From Pollenia angustigena (taxonomy: Eukaryota > Arthropoda > Insecta > Diptera > Polleniidae), in the NCBI GenBank assembly GCA_930367215.1, contig OV884059.1:48268957-48332956 (forward strand): 64,000 bases of DNA, given 5' to 3'. Of this stretch, positions 22,683-32,425 are shown piece after piece. A program made the position numbers and the translations under genes. The number at the start of each line of letters is the position of its first letter. Positions within the stretch are counted from its first letter, which is position 1. The notes under the pieces were generated by a model that did no database searches, was not told the DNA's origin, and saw nothing but the letters and a program-made list of their open reading frames with translations.

Positions 22683-23350
22683 AACAAGTAATAAAGTACG
22701 GTCTGTCAAGCCCGACTATATGATACCCTACACCACAGTATTTAAAAACACACCATCCTAATGTGTCCACATAAATATGGATTTATCTATGTTTATAAAC
22801 TTCATTAAAATCGGTTTGAAAATTTGTGAGAGGCTGAAATTGCCCCCAACCTCCCCTTGTGATCCTATTTTGAAAAACTGTATAGCTTATGTGTCCATAT
22901 ATATATGGATCTATCTATATTTTAAATTTCATTAAAATCGGTTTGAGAGGCAGAAATTGCCCCTATCTCCCCTCGTGGTCCTTTTTTTTAAAAAATGCAT
23001 ACCATTTGTGTCCATATGGATATGGTTCTATCTGTGTTTTAAATTTCATTAAAATCGGTTTGATAGTTTCTGAGAGGAAGAAATTTCCCCGTATCTTCCC
23101 TCGTTGTCCTACGATTCAGCCCATTTTCAATAGGCTTGGTTTTTGTGCCAAAAATTGCGACCTGTACTTTGCACACATGGTTACATGGACATCCAGGCAG
23201 CTTGCCAGCCGGACGGACATCGTAAGTTCGATTTAGAAAGTGATTCTGAGTCGATCGGTATACTTTAAGGTGGGTCCAGGACCAATATTTTAAGGTGTTA
23301 CACACATCAGCACAAATGCATAATACCCTCTCCACTATTGTGGTGTGGGT
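22683..23350 (+). repeat. Interspersed element with about 125-bp internal repeats
   Basis: Starts AAAACAAGTAATAAAGTACG...GATACCCTACACCA and ends TGGTGTGGGTATAAAAA, loosely inverted termini common to many fly repeats. Inside are about three units sharing CATTAAAATCGGTTTGA, GAGAGGCAGAAATTGCCCC and ATATGGATCTATCTAT. The same unit recurs at 36250-36433, 42763-42870 and 44040-44420. Confidence 0.65.
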
Positions 23351-23479
23351 ATAAAAATAGAGCAAACAGCAGCAATGATGCGAATTTTTTTTAAACTATT
23401 TTTTCTTACACACGTCAATTCAGCTTCAATATTTGCGTTTGTGTGCGTTTGCTTACAAAAAAAAAAAAATAGTAAAACG

Positions 23480-23886
23480 CATATGATTTGTTTCTACCAT
23501 ACCTACCCGCTTTCTTCATTTCTTAAGGGGTCTTCCGTACAAAATTGTCAATACAAACTAGAAATATATTGAAGTAAAAGGCCCATAACTGCCAAGGAAT
23601 CGCCCCTAGGGACAAAAAAGTTATGACGGACCATCATTAGTTTTATATGCTTAGCATTTTCTTAAAACATACTTGCCATATATTTCCACCCCTTTAGGGG
23701 GACTCCTATACAAAAATGGCGGTTTAATGAAAATCTTAAATTTGGCCTCTGCAGCGCCTAGGATGCCCCTAAATGGGTCAAATGCATGACCGATCCCACT
23801 TTATTTTTTAACCCCATCATTTGTTTTCAACATACCTACTCGCTCTCACTATTCCTTAAGGGGGCTACAATACAAAATATATATAT

Positions 23887-23925
<39 letters not shown>

Positions 23926-24075
23926 CAATAAGAATATATTGAAGAAAAAGCCCCATAACTGTCAAGGAGTCGCCCCTAGGGGGAAAAAAGATTGACCAAC
24001 CTCCATTAGTTTTTTGTATTACACATTTTCCAAAACATACTTGCCCTTTATCACCACTTTTTAGGGATTAATGGA
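23480..24075 (+). repeat. Interspersed repeat, tandem-like units
   Basis: Three related units contain CCTTAAGGGGGCT-type and CTGCCAAGGAATCGCCCC phrases. They correspond to 3700-3990 and, inverted, to 25930-26190, where they form part of the long-TIR element interior. Confidence 0.6.
23873..23930. repeat. (AT)n microsatellite
   Basis: About 28 dinucleotides with two interruptions. Confidence 0.95.
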
Positions 24076-24224
24076 AATTTTTGTGAACAGAACACTTAAG
24101 GCTTTTTTTGTTTGCAAAATCGTTTTTTAAATGTGTAAAAAATTATAAACACAGCTGCATCTTCCAATTTTTTATGATTTTTTAATGAACAAAAAAAATA
24201 ATTTTTTATACCGTGCAAAACTTT

Positions 24225-24883
24225 TTTATTATTCATCTCAGACCCTATATAGTATATATATTCTTCGCCCTTGATAATTCTAAGTCGATTTAGCCATGTC
24301 CGTCTGTCTGTCCGTCTGTTGAAAACACGCTCACTTTTGAAAAACTTAGAAATAAAAAAACTTGGTGTCAAATTGCTTGTAGTTATGCTAAGCAGTTTGG
24401 GATCGAAATCCAGCAATATCGGTTCAGTAGGATCAGAGCTATGAATCAAAATGTTGAACCAATGATAATTTTGTTTCAATAACTAACCTAAATGGTGGAA
24501 AAATGCACGGAATGATATAAGATTTGTAAAAATTTCACGAAACTCCGTCCAAAATAACCCTAGGCCCCATATAAGCCCTACTCCCGGAAAATAGTTTAGT
24601 ACGCCTTAAACCATAAAAAATAATGCTATCATAACCAAATTTGGTACATCACAGTATTATAGGACTAGAAATAAGACTATAAATTTTCGTGAAGATCGGT
24701 CCATAATTAACCATAGGCCCCATATACACCCTACTCCCTGTAAACAATTTAGTATGCCTTAAGCCGTGCAAGATAATGCAAAGATAATCAAAATAAAATT
24801 TAATACTTCACACTTTTATATAACTTGACTTCACACTAATAAATTACGTGATGACGGGTCCATAATTTACTATAGGCCTCAGT
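24225..24883. repeat. Fly interspersed repeats flanking the long-TIR element
   Basis: The first part has ATTCTAAGTCGATTTAGCCA and TGTCCGTCTGTCTGTCCGTC. The second part (24550-24883) repeats CCATAATT-ACCATAGGCC and CCCTACTCCC with AGTACGCCTTAAACC. It continues after the long-TIR element at 29142 and is inverted at 54600-54830 and near 53350. The family is unassigned. Confidence 0.55.
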
Positions 24884-26251
24884 AGGGTGGTCGTTAACTG
24901 TATGGATAAATTTTTTTTGCTATTTTTCCATGCTCTCACCCCCCAATTCGGTGGGTATTGATAAAAAACAACTCACAAATTTTTAGGACGATCGGAGAGG
25001 GCTAAGCCGTCCTTCAAGCCCGACAAAGTTTGAGAAAAATCGTAAAGTCCGACTTGTATGACTTATATTTAGGAAAATATTAATTTTACATAAAAATCGT
25101 TTTCTAAGAAGTTGTTGTTAGTAAAGTTTCCAACAACTTTTGCCTTCACAAGTTTTCTCTAAAAGTCATATTGAACAAAACTTAAATAAAATAAAAAGTA
25201 AAGAGCAGCATTGATGCGAATTTTTTCTTTAGAACTGTTTTTTCTTACACACGTCAATTCAGCTTTAATATTTGTGTTTGTGTGCGTTTTCTTAAAAAAA
25301 AAATAGTCAAACGCATATTATTTGTTTCTAACGTACCACGGTTGATAAAGTTGGTGCAATTGTACTTTTTTGATACAATTCAAAGCCAAAAAGTAAGGTG
25401 GTACCCTAGGGTGACCGTTAAAATCAAAAGTTGGATTTATTTAGGTCTCACTCGCCAATTTGGTGGGTATTGATAAAAAAAACAACTCAAAAAAGCCCAC
25501 CAAAGTTTGAGAAAAATTATAATTTTACATGAAATCAGACCTTTATGTTTAATAACTTAGAACATATTAATTTTGTAGAAAATTTGTTAAAAAGTTTTTC
25601 TTTATCTCTTATTAAACAAAATAAACTGAAAATATCGAATAAGCCACTAAAAAATCTAATTTTTAATTCATAAAAGAAACGTTTACCCTAATTCGGGTAC
25701 GCTGATTTCAGTGGTGCTAACCGTTTTTTAGGTTAGCTCTTGTTTTCAAAATTTCGAAAACGGAGGAGGTTGCACAGCGAAACTCAAAAATGGTTTAGTT
25801 TATAAAATAAACTAAAAAAATAACGAAATTCCACAATATTATTACCTTTAACAATTGTTATAGGTTTTTCTAATATGCGTAGTCGTTTTAGAAACCCAAT
25901 TTTTTCGGCAATGGGGATAAAACAAATTATTTGAGCCAACTAAGGGCAATCTTGGCGCTGCAGTGGCATATTTGTATGGGAGCCCCCCCTAAAGGGTGGA
26001 GATATAAGGCAAGTATGTTTTAAGAAAATGTTAAGCACAAACAACTAATTAAAGTCCGTCATATATTTAATCCCCCTTGGGGCGATTCCTTGGCAGTTCT
26101 GGGGCTTTTTCTTCAATATATTTCTAGTCTGTGTTGACAATTTTATATGAGAGCCCCCTTAAAGAATAAAGAAAGCGTGCAGGTATGTTACAGGGATGAT
26201 AAACGAGAAAACCAATATCGTACTTACGAACTTCTAAAATCGTACTTATTT

Positions 26252-27641
26252 TAGGGATTGCTGTTCGGTTTTAACCGAAATCGAAACCGCGGTTTTAAGT
26301 GCTTCAAACCCGAAACCGAAAACCGACAAAAAAACCTCGGTTTTAGGTTTTACTTCAACAATAAATTTATGCTTGAAGAAATTGCAAATTATACATAATA
26401 ATCGTACTTCATTTGCAAAAAAGTTATAGATAACAACCTGCAACAATGACAAGGTATTTCAAAGTTCTTAAAATTCAAAAAAAACTAAAAAGAACAAATG
26501 TTACCTTTTTAACACTTAAGTAGACACCGAATTTGAGTGGCACAAGCTACAACCTGGGCCTGTCTAGGACCACTAGTATTTTGTATGGAGTTTTCGTGAC
26601 AATAGAATAAACTCACACTAACTAGCGCCTGGGCAAGGCTGGGACTACTTTTATCACCCCTATCGCGAATGTTATGGGAATATGTTATATGGGAGCAAAC
26701 CTATATTCCCATCCCCAACAAATCGGTATCGCAAATATTTTGGGAGTAATAATTACTATTAGGAATTATTTGTTAGTTTTATAAACAAACGTCTCTATTG
26801 TGAATAACTTGTCAGTGCTTGTATCGTGAAAGAAAAATATACAATATAAAATACTAATAAAAATATAATAAAATAAATAATGAATAGTGTTTATTTTCAT
26901 TTTCTTAATTAAAACTCCTTCAATAAAAGAAAAAATAAATTTAATTGAGTCCTACCTTAGAATACAAATTAAAATTTACATATTCCCTTCTCGTTCACAT
27001 TAACACTTGTTGGGAATTTATTTAGTAAAAATACTCGCGGGAGAAAACATTAGCGATGCCAAATTTTTTAAGTTTGGAAATTCATTTCCAAAAAGTTTGC
27101 CATGGGAATCATTCACAATACAAAATAAAAAAATATGGGACTATTTTCATGGGAGTAGTTGTTTGCGATAGGGGTGTATATGTATGGAGTTTTATGGCTA
27201 CAGCAGGAACATTTTGTTTGGAAATAGAATAATCCTTCCAAAAAAAAAACAGAAAAGAAAGAATTCTTGTATTGTGTATGCTTTTTGATACGTTTCATTT
27301 TGATTTTATTTACTGCAGTACATATATAATAGGCCTGGACCTGGCCAGGCCAAGGTGGATACAACATTCACAAAATTTTCATTTGGCCAATTGCGACGCC
27401 CACGCTGTTTAAATTTACAGTTTTTCTCATTTTCTTGTAAAAAACACTTTGATTGAGGAACACATAAAGTTTCGTTCTGATATACTTAATAATTATATAA
27501 AAAAGCACTGAAAAAGTATGTTTTTGTATGATGTTTAACTTTGATATTTCAAAACCGAAAACCGAACCGAAACCGACCGGTTTTAATCATTTTAAAACCG
27601 AAACCGCGGTTTCACATTTTTACGGTTTTTATCAAACTCTA
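26252..27641. mobile_element. hAT-type non-autonomous element with ACCGAAA repeats
   Basis: Begins TAGGGATTGCTGTTCGG and ends AAACTCTA. It is flanked by ACTTATTT and ACTTATTC, an 8-bp duplication with one mismatch. The paralogous empty site is seen at about 3613-3634. Both subterminal regions are packed with ACCGAAA/CGGTTTT repeats, including the palindrome AACCGCGGTT. The middle is AT-rich and non-coding. Confidence 0.8.
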
Positions 27642-27870
27642 ACTTATTCGACCCCAATAGTAATAAATGATTTTTTTTATAAAAGAAAAATACTTTTGTT
27701 TCGGTTACACTTGAAACCATTGGTGCATACGGTCTATTTCGTTCCTTTGTTTTTATAATATTTTGGCATGAAGGCTTATATGCTGCCGCTGATACTTGAT
27801 TTAGAATGTGGCATATGCAATCGTCCAATGATCAAGTGCAAAAATCTATTCACAATAGCGAAGTTTAGTA

Positions 27871-28399
27871 CAGTAGACGCTCGCAAATTAGAAACGCTTT
27901 GTTTTTGAGGCGATTCTAATTTCTGAATTATTCTAATTTCTGGACTTTTTTTCCGATTAAAAAATTGAGTAAATTTACTTCCAAAAACTTAAATAAAAGA
28001 CTTTTCAAATTTTTTCAATTCAATTTTGTTTGATAAAAACAAGAAAACAAAACGTTACAATTCAGTCCAATACATTAATGTGGTGTTTATATATATATAT
28101 ATAACTACACATAAATGTATTTTTTTAAATTAAAAATATGAATATAAAAAAACTAATGGCAACAAAACATAACAATTCAATAAGGAAAAAACATATATGA
28201 TATGGTAATTCCCCATTTTAGTTTTACTATGTTCAAACAGAATAAAAATAAACTGCGGATTTCTTGTGTTCAAATAACAAAAAAAAAAAAAAAAAACGCT
28301 CTGAAATTATAATTTTAGAGCGTTTAATGTATTGCAAACACTGATTCTAATTTCTGGACGTTCGAATTACTGAAAGCTCTAATTTGTGAGCGTCTACTG
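27871..28399. mobile_element. TA-flanked (pogo/mariner-type) MITE
   Basis: Starts CAGTAGACGCTCGCAAATTA and ends in the inverted copy finishing CGTCTACTG, with TA on both sides. It is 529 bp. The empty site exists at about 3395-3405. TTCTAATTTCTG phrases recur inside both ends. Confidence 0.9.
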
Positions 28400-29399
28400 T
28401 ATTTGGTGCAAATGGTCTTGCAAAGAGCAAATGCAAAATATCATGGCTGTTTTGTTAAATCCAACAACAAAATACATAAAAACGCTACGTAATTTTGCAT
28501 TTGCACTTTGGCAAAACCATTTGCACCAAACACTGAAATCCGTTTATATTTATTGGACAGTAAAAACGAGTAGCCATTTTATATCAATTATAAATATTTA
28601 GGTTTGAAAAATTTGGAAATAGTACCAAATGAGTCACGGGAGTACCACCGTACTTTTTGGCTTTGAATTGTATCAAAAAAGTACAATTTATCAACAGTGG
28701 TACGTTAGAAACAAATGATATCCGTTTGACTATTTTTTTTAAGCAAACGCACAGAAACACAAATATTAAAGCTGAATTGACGTGTGTAAGAAAAAACTGT
28801 TCTAAAGAAAAAATTCGCATCAATGCTGCTGTTTACTTTTTATTTTAATTAGGTTTTGTTCAATATGAGTTTTAGAGAAAACTTGTTAAGGCAAAAGTTT
28901 TTGGAAACTTTACTAACAACAACTTCTTACAAAACGATTTTTATGTAAAATTAATATGTTCCTAAATATAGTTCATACAAGTCGGACTTTACGATTATTC
29001 TCAAACTTTGGCGGGCTTGAGGGACGGCTTAGCCCTCGCCGATCGTCCGAAAAATTTTTGTGAGTTGTTTTTTTATCAATACCCACCAAATTGGCGAGTG
29101 AGACCTAAATAAATCCAACTTTTGATTTTAAAGGTCACCCTAGGCCTCATATAAAGCCCACTCTTGTAAAATAATTAAATACGCCAAAAACCGTAGCAGA
29201 TATAGATCAGAGAATGACAAAAGTATCATTTTAAGTACTCTTTCAATATTAGTGAGAAAACATGTACGGACATGTATGGGTAAAGATCAAACCCATACAC
29301 ATACGTACCAGTACTTTGGTACTTTTTTCAGTACTTTTTCATATTGAAAATACCGCAGCAACCCCGCGTTGTTTACAGTACTTTTTTATCCTTTGAGCT

Positions 29400-30091
29400 T
29401 TTTAACTCTTCACTTTTGGTTTTGGTCATCATGTGCTTGTTGCAAAATTTATGTTGTTGTACATATTTACAAATAATTACCGACGTTAATATTGAAATGG
29501 AAAGCGTGGACGACAAGATTCATATTTTGCTTTCCAGAATTGGATATTTGTTCTTACAAGTGGCAAGCAAATTTATAAGAAGGGGTGCATTGGATTATTT
29601 AAATTTAAATGAAAACCATATTTAAAGAAACATGCAATGTTAAGCAAATGGTTTATAAAGTAAAAGAAATAGCGAAATCATTATATTCGAGTCGAATTTT
29701 GACAATTTGCGAAACATTAAGAACTAAATTTTGTTTTGAAAATAAAACCTAAAAAGTGATAATCAGCTTCACTCCGGAAAATATTATTTCCGGAAAAAAT
29801 TTACAAACGACAGAGAAAACTATAATAATATCAATTCTAAATTTCGTGTTCTAGCGGATCTTTTAGAAATAAAGCATTTCAGAACTGAATATATTTAAAT
29901 TTCTTAGAAAAATATAGCCAATTTCAAGAACGAAACTAATGTTGGCTGACATTCCACACATTGCTTTTGGTATTACATCGATACCACATTTCAGAGCATC
30001 AATTGAACGCACATTTTCATATGCAAAATGTTGTAAAAAGCAAAGGAAGAAATCATTTACACGTAGCAACTGTTTCAAGTTTCATTTAAAC
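29400..30091 (+). pseudogene. hAT transposase remnant
   Basis: Strongly decayed. The first readable piece (about 29470-29625) is VDDKIHILLSRIGYLFLQVA then SKFIRRGAL, resembling the middle region of hAT-type proteins. The last (29950-30091) is ITSIPHFRASIERTFSYAKC then KSFTRSNCFKFHL, resembling the C-terminal dimerisation block. Stops and frame changes lie between. Confidence 0.45.
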
Positions 30092-30560
30092 TAAAGATCT
30101 ATTAAAATCAACTGGTAGTTGCTGTTGTAGTTATAATATTTCTGATGATCTCTTAAAGAAAATTTGCTTTATCTTATAACACTGAATTAAAAGCTTTATT
30201 TTTAAACATTAACGTTTAAAACTTTTTTTTAGAACTTTTTCAAATCTTTTTGTTAGAAAATACTGAAAAAACGTACCTCATACACTCATACTCTTGCAAT
30301 ATAACTGTTAAATTTTATCGTCAATGTGTATGTGATATTCGAAGGTGACACAATATATAGGCCAAAATCGAAATAATAAAAGAAGGAAAATATACTGTGA
30401 AATGTGTTGGCAATAATGTACTATGTTGTTTTTCTTTAAAGGTTATGTTTTTTTTAATAAGAGTTGGGCCATATTTTAATTAAAAACATTGTGCAACTTA
30501 TTGAATAATATAGTGCAATATAGAAATAATATGGCGAATAAAATATTCAATATTATTATA
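30092..30560. other. AT-rich flank of J1, nothing recognised
   Basis: No frame or family match. It ends with ATTATTATA (30552-30560), the proposed target duplication of J1. Confidence 0.5.
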
Positions 30561-30907
30561 CAGACGTGTATTTTTAGCCCCGCATACGATTTGAACTATT
30601 AATTAATCACATTTGATTTTGTAATACATAAATATAAGCAGCGAATGGACGCTTAAAAAAAAAATAATATATTTTGTTATTTAAATTACTTAACATAATA
30701 GTGAACAATTTAAAACGATAAAATTAAACAAAATAAAACAGTAAAAATATATATGTATGTATGTACGTATGAATGTTCATACATGTGTATACATATTCTG
30801 AACAAAACATTTAAATTCTGGTTTTTTCTTTTGTTGTTGTAAAATACAATAAATAATAAAAATATTAAAGCAAAGCAAAACGGTGAAAAACAAAAACAAC
30901 TCTTTGC

Positions 30908-32425
30908 ATGAGTACAAACAGTGAAACAACACTAAGACAAAATGAAAGAAACGTTTACGTTTTAGTTAATGCGAATGAAAATAATGAAGAAATAAATAAA
31001 ACAAAACAAAACAATATTAACTACCTAACGGCTAAGCCAATTACTCGAACACGTTCCCTCTCACCCTCGGTATTTACACAAACGGTGGATAGTGACTCAT
31101 TAAAAAAACTACAACAAGATTTGGTGACAAGTGTTGCCAGGCCAGCAAGTATTGCCGTGACGTCAAAAACAAATTTAGTGGGAAATGATACCATGAACTC
31201 AAACACAAATGCAATGGAAAACCCCCCTGTAAAAAGTTGTCAAAAGCCTACAGTACAAGTTGGTATGGACAGGTACATAACAGTGCTTAAACGGGGACGC
31301 AGCCCTACCTCTGCAGCAGTTGCTTCGGCCTCAAAAGTACCATCTTTTGATAAAATAAATACTCAAAATCGTTTTGCAATTCTGGAGGATGAATCCTCTG
31401 AAGCACCAAACGTCATTAAACCATCCAAGCCTCCCCCGATATATCTAAGGGAGCAAAATTCAAATGAGCTCATAAAGAGTTTGATATCGTTGATAGGTGA
31501 AAATTCGTTTTACGTAGCGGCTATAAAGCGTGGAAGTATAAACGAGACAAAAATACAAGTCAATAATGAGAATGATTTTCGCAAAATAGTAAACAACTTC
31601 GAAACGCTTAAAAAAAACTTTTATACCTACCAACTGAAAAGCAGTAAAGGTCTACAGGTAGTGATTAAGGGTATTGACTCATGTGTGGACCCAGAAGAGG
31701 TTAAAACATTCCTAGAAGAAAAAGGCTTCAAGGTAAAACATGTAGTAAATATTAAAAATAGAGAAAAAATTCCCCAACCACTTTTTCGAGTGGAGTTTGA
31801 ACCCGGCGACGTAAAACTTAAAAAAAACGAAATACATCCTATTTACAATTTAAAATATATTCTCTACAGAAGAATAACTATAGAAGAGCCACACAAAAAA
31901 AATGGACCTGTTCAGTGCTTAAACTGCCAAGAATTTGGCCATACCAAGGCATACTGCTACTTACCCCCTGTCTGCGTAGTATGTGGTGAACTACACGGTA
32001 CCGTTTCTTGCGATAAGTCTAAAACCGACCCCAACGTAAAAAAATGTAGCAACTGTGGCGGTAATCACACTGCCAATTATAGAGGATGCCCAGTATATAA
32101 TATTGTCAAGCAGACGGTTGGACCGAAAACAAATACCCCTCAAATGCAGGTTGCAAATCAGGTAAACACAAATGCAATTCAAGCCCCCCAGCCTAGTAAT
32201 AACAGAACCTCTTACGCTAACGTCCTAAAATCAAACCATCAGCCAATGCAAGGTGCCTCGCCAAGTAATGATGAAACTCCGGTTTCTAATTTAAGTCGTT
32301 TAGAAATAACCATGGAAACATTAGTTCAAACAGTAAATAATTTTACGAACACAATGGGTAATATGATGCAGGAAATGCTTAGAATGCAATCGATGTTATT
32401 GCAAGCTGTACTTAACAAACCATGA
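30908..32425 (+). CDS. J1 ORF1, Gag-like nucleic-acid-binding protein
   Basis: 505 aa, a normal length for Jockey-type Gag, which coats the element RNA and guides it to the nucleus. Residues 1-170 are polar and low-complexity with a VQVGMDRYITVLKRGRS patch. About 175-330 form the conserved pre-zinc domain (PPPIYLREQ; TYQLKSSKGLQVVIKGIDS; HPIYNLKYILYRRITIEEP). Residues 336-396 contain three zinc knuckles: CLNCQEFGHTKAYC, CVVCGELHGTVSC, CSNCGGNHTANYRGC. The methionine- and glutamine-rich tail may form an amphipathic helix. The stop overlaps the ORF2 start in ATGA, so ORF2 is probably reached by termination-reinitiation. Confidence 0.92.
   Translation: MSTNSETTLRQNERNVYVLVNANENNEEINKTKQNNINYLTAKPITRTRSLSPSVFTQTVDSDSLKKLQQDLVTSVARPASIAVTSKTNLVGNDTMNSNTNAMENPPVKSCQKPTVQVGMDRYITVLKRGRSPTSAAVASASKVPSFDKINTQNRFAILEDESSEAPNVIKPSKPPPIYLREQNSNELIKSLISLIGENSFYVAAIKRGSINETKIQVNNENDFRKIVNNFETLKKNFYTYQLKSSKGLQVVIKGIDSCVDPEEVKTFLEEKGFKVKHVVNIKNREKIPQPLFRVEFEPGDVKLKKNEIHPIYNLKYILYRRITIEEPHKKNGPVQCLNCQEFGHTKAYCYLPPVCVVCGELHGTVSCDKSKTDPNVKKCSNCGGNHTANYRGCPVYNIVKQTVGPKTNTPQMQVANQVNTNAIQAPQPSNNRTSYANVLKSNHQPMQGASPSNDETPVSNLSRLEITMETLVQTVNNFTNTMGNMMQEMLRMQSMLLQAVLNKP

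Larger units (their letters stand above)
24884..29141. mobile_element. Element with about 520-bp terminal inverted repeats
   Basis: Left arm 24884-25410 and right arm 28625-29141 are inverted copies of each other, visibly about 90 % alike. Ends are AGGGTG and CACCCT. AGGCCTCA flanks both sides (24874-24881, 29142-29149); two extra bases (GT) lie between the left copy and AGGGTG, so the duplication is 8-10 bp. A second AGGGTG terminus with similar following sequence begins at 25417 inside the left half. Minus its two inserts the element is about 2.3 kb. It has no transposase frame. Long TIRs and an 8-10-bp duplication suggest a MULE-like or fold-back type; the superfamily is unproven. Confidence 0.75.
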
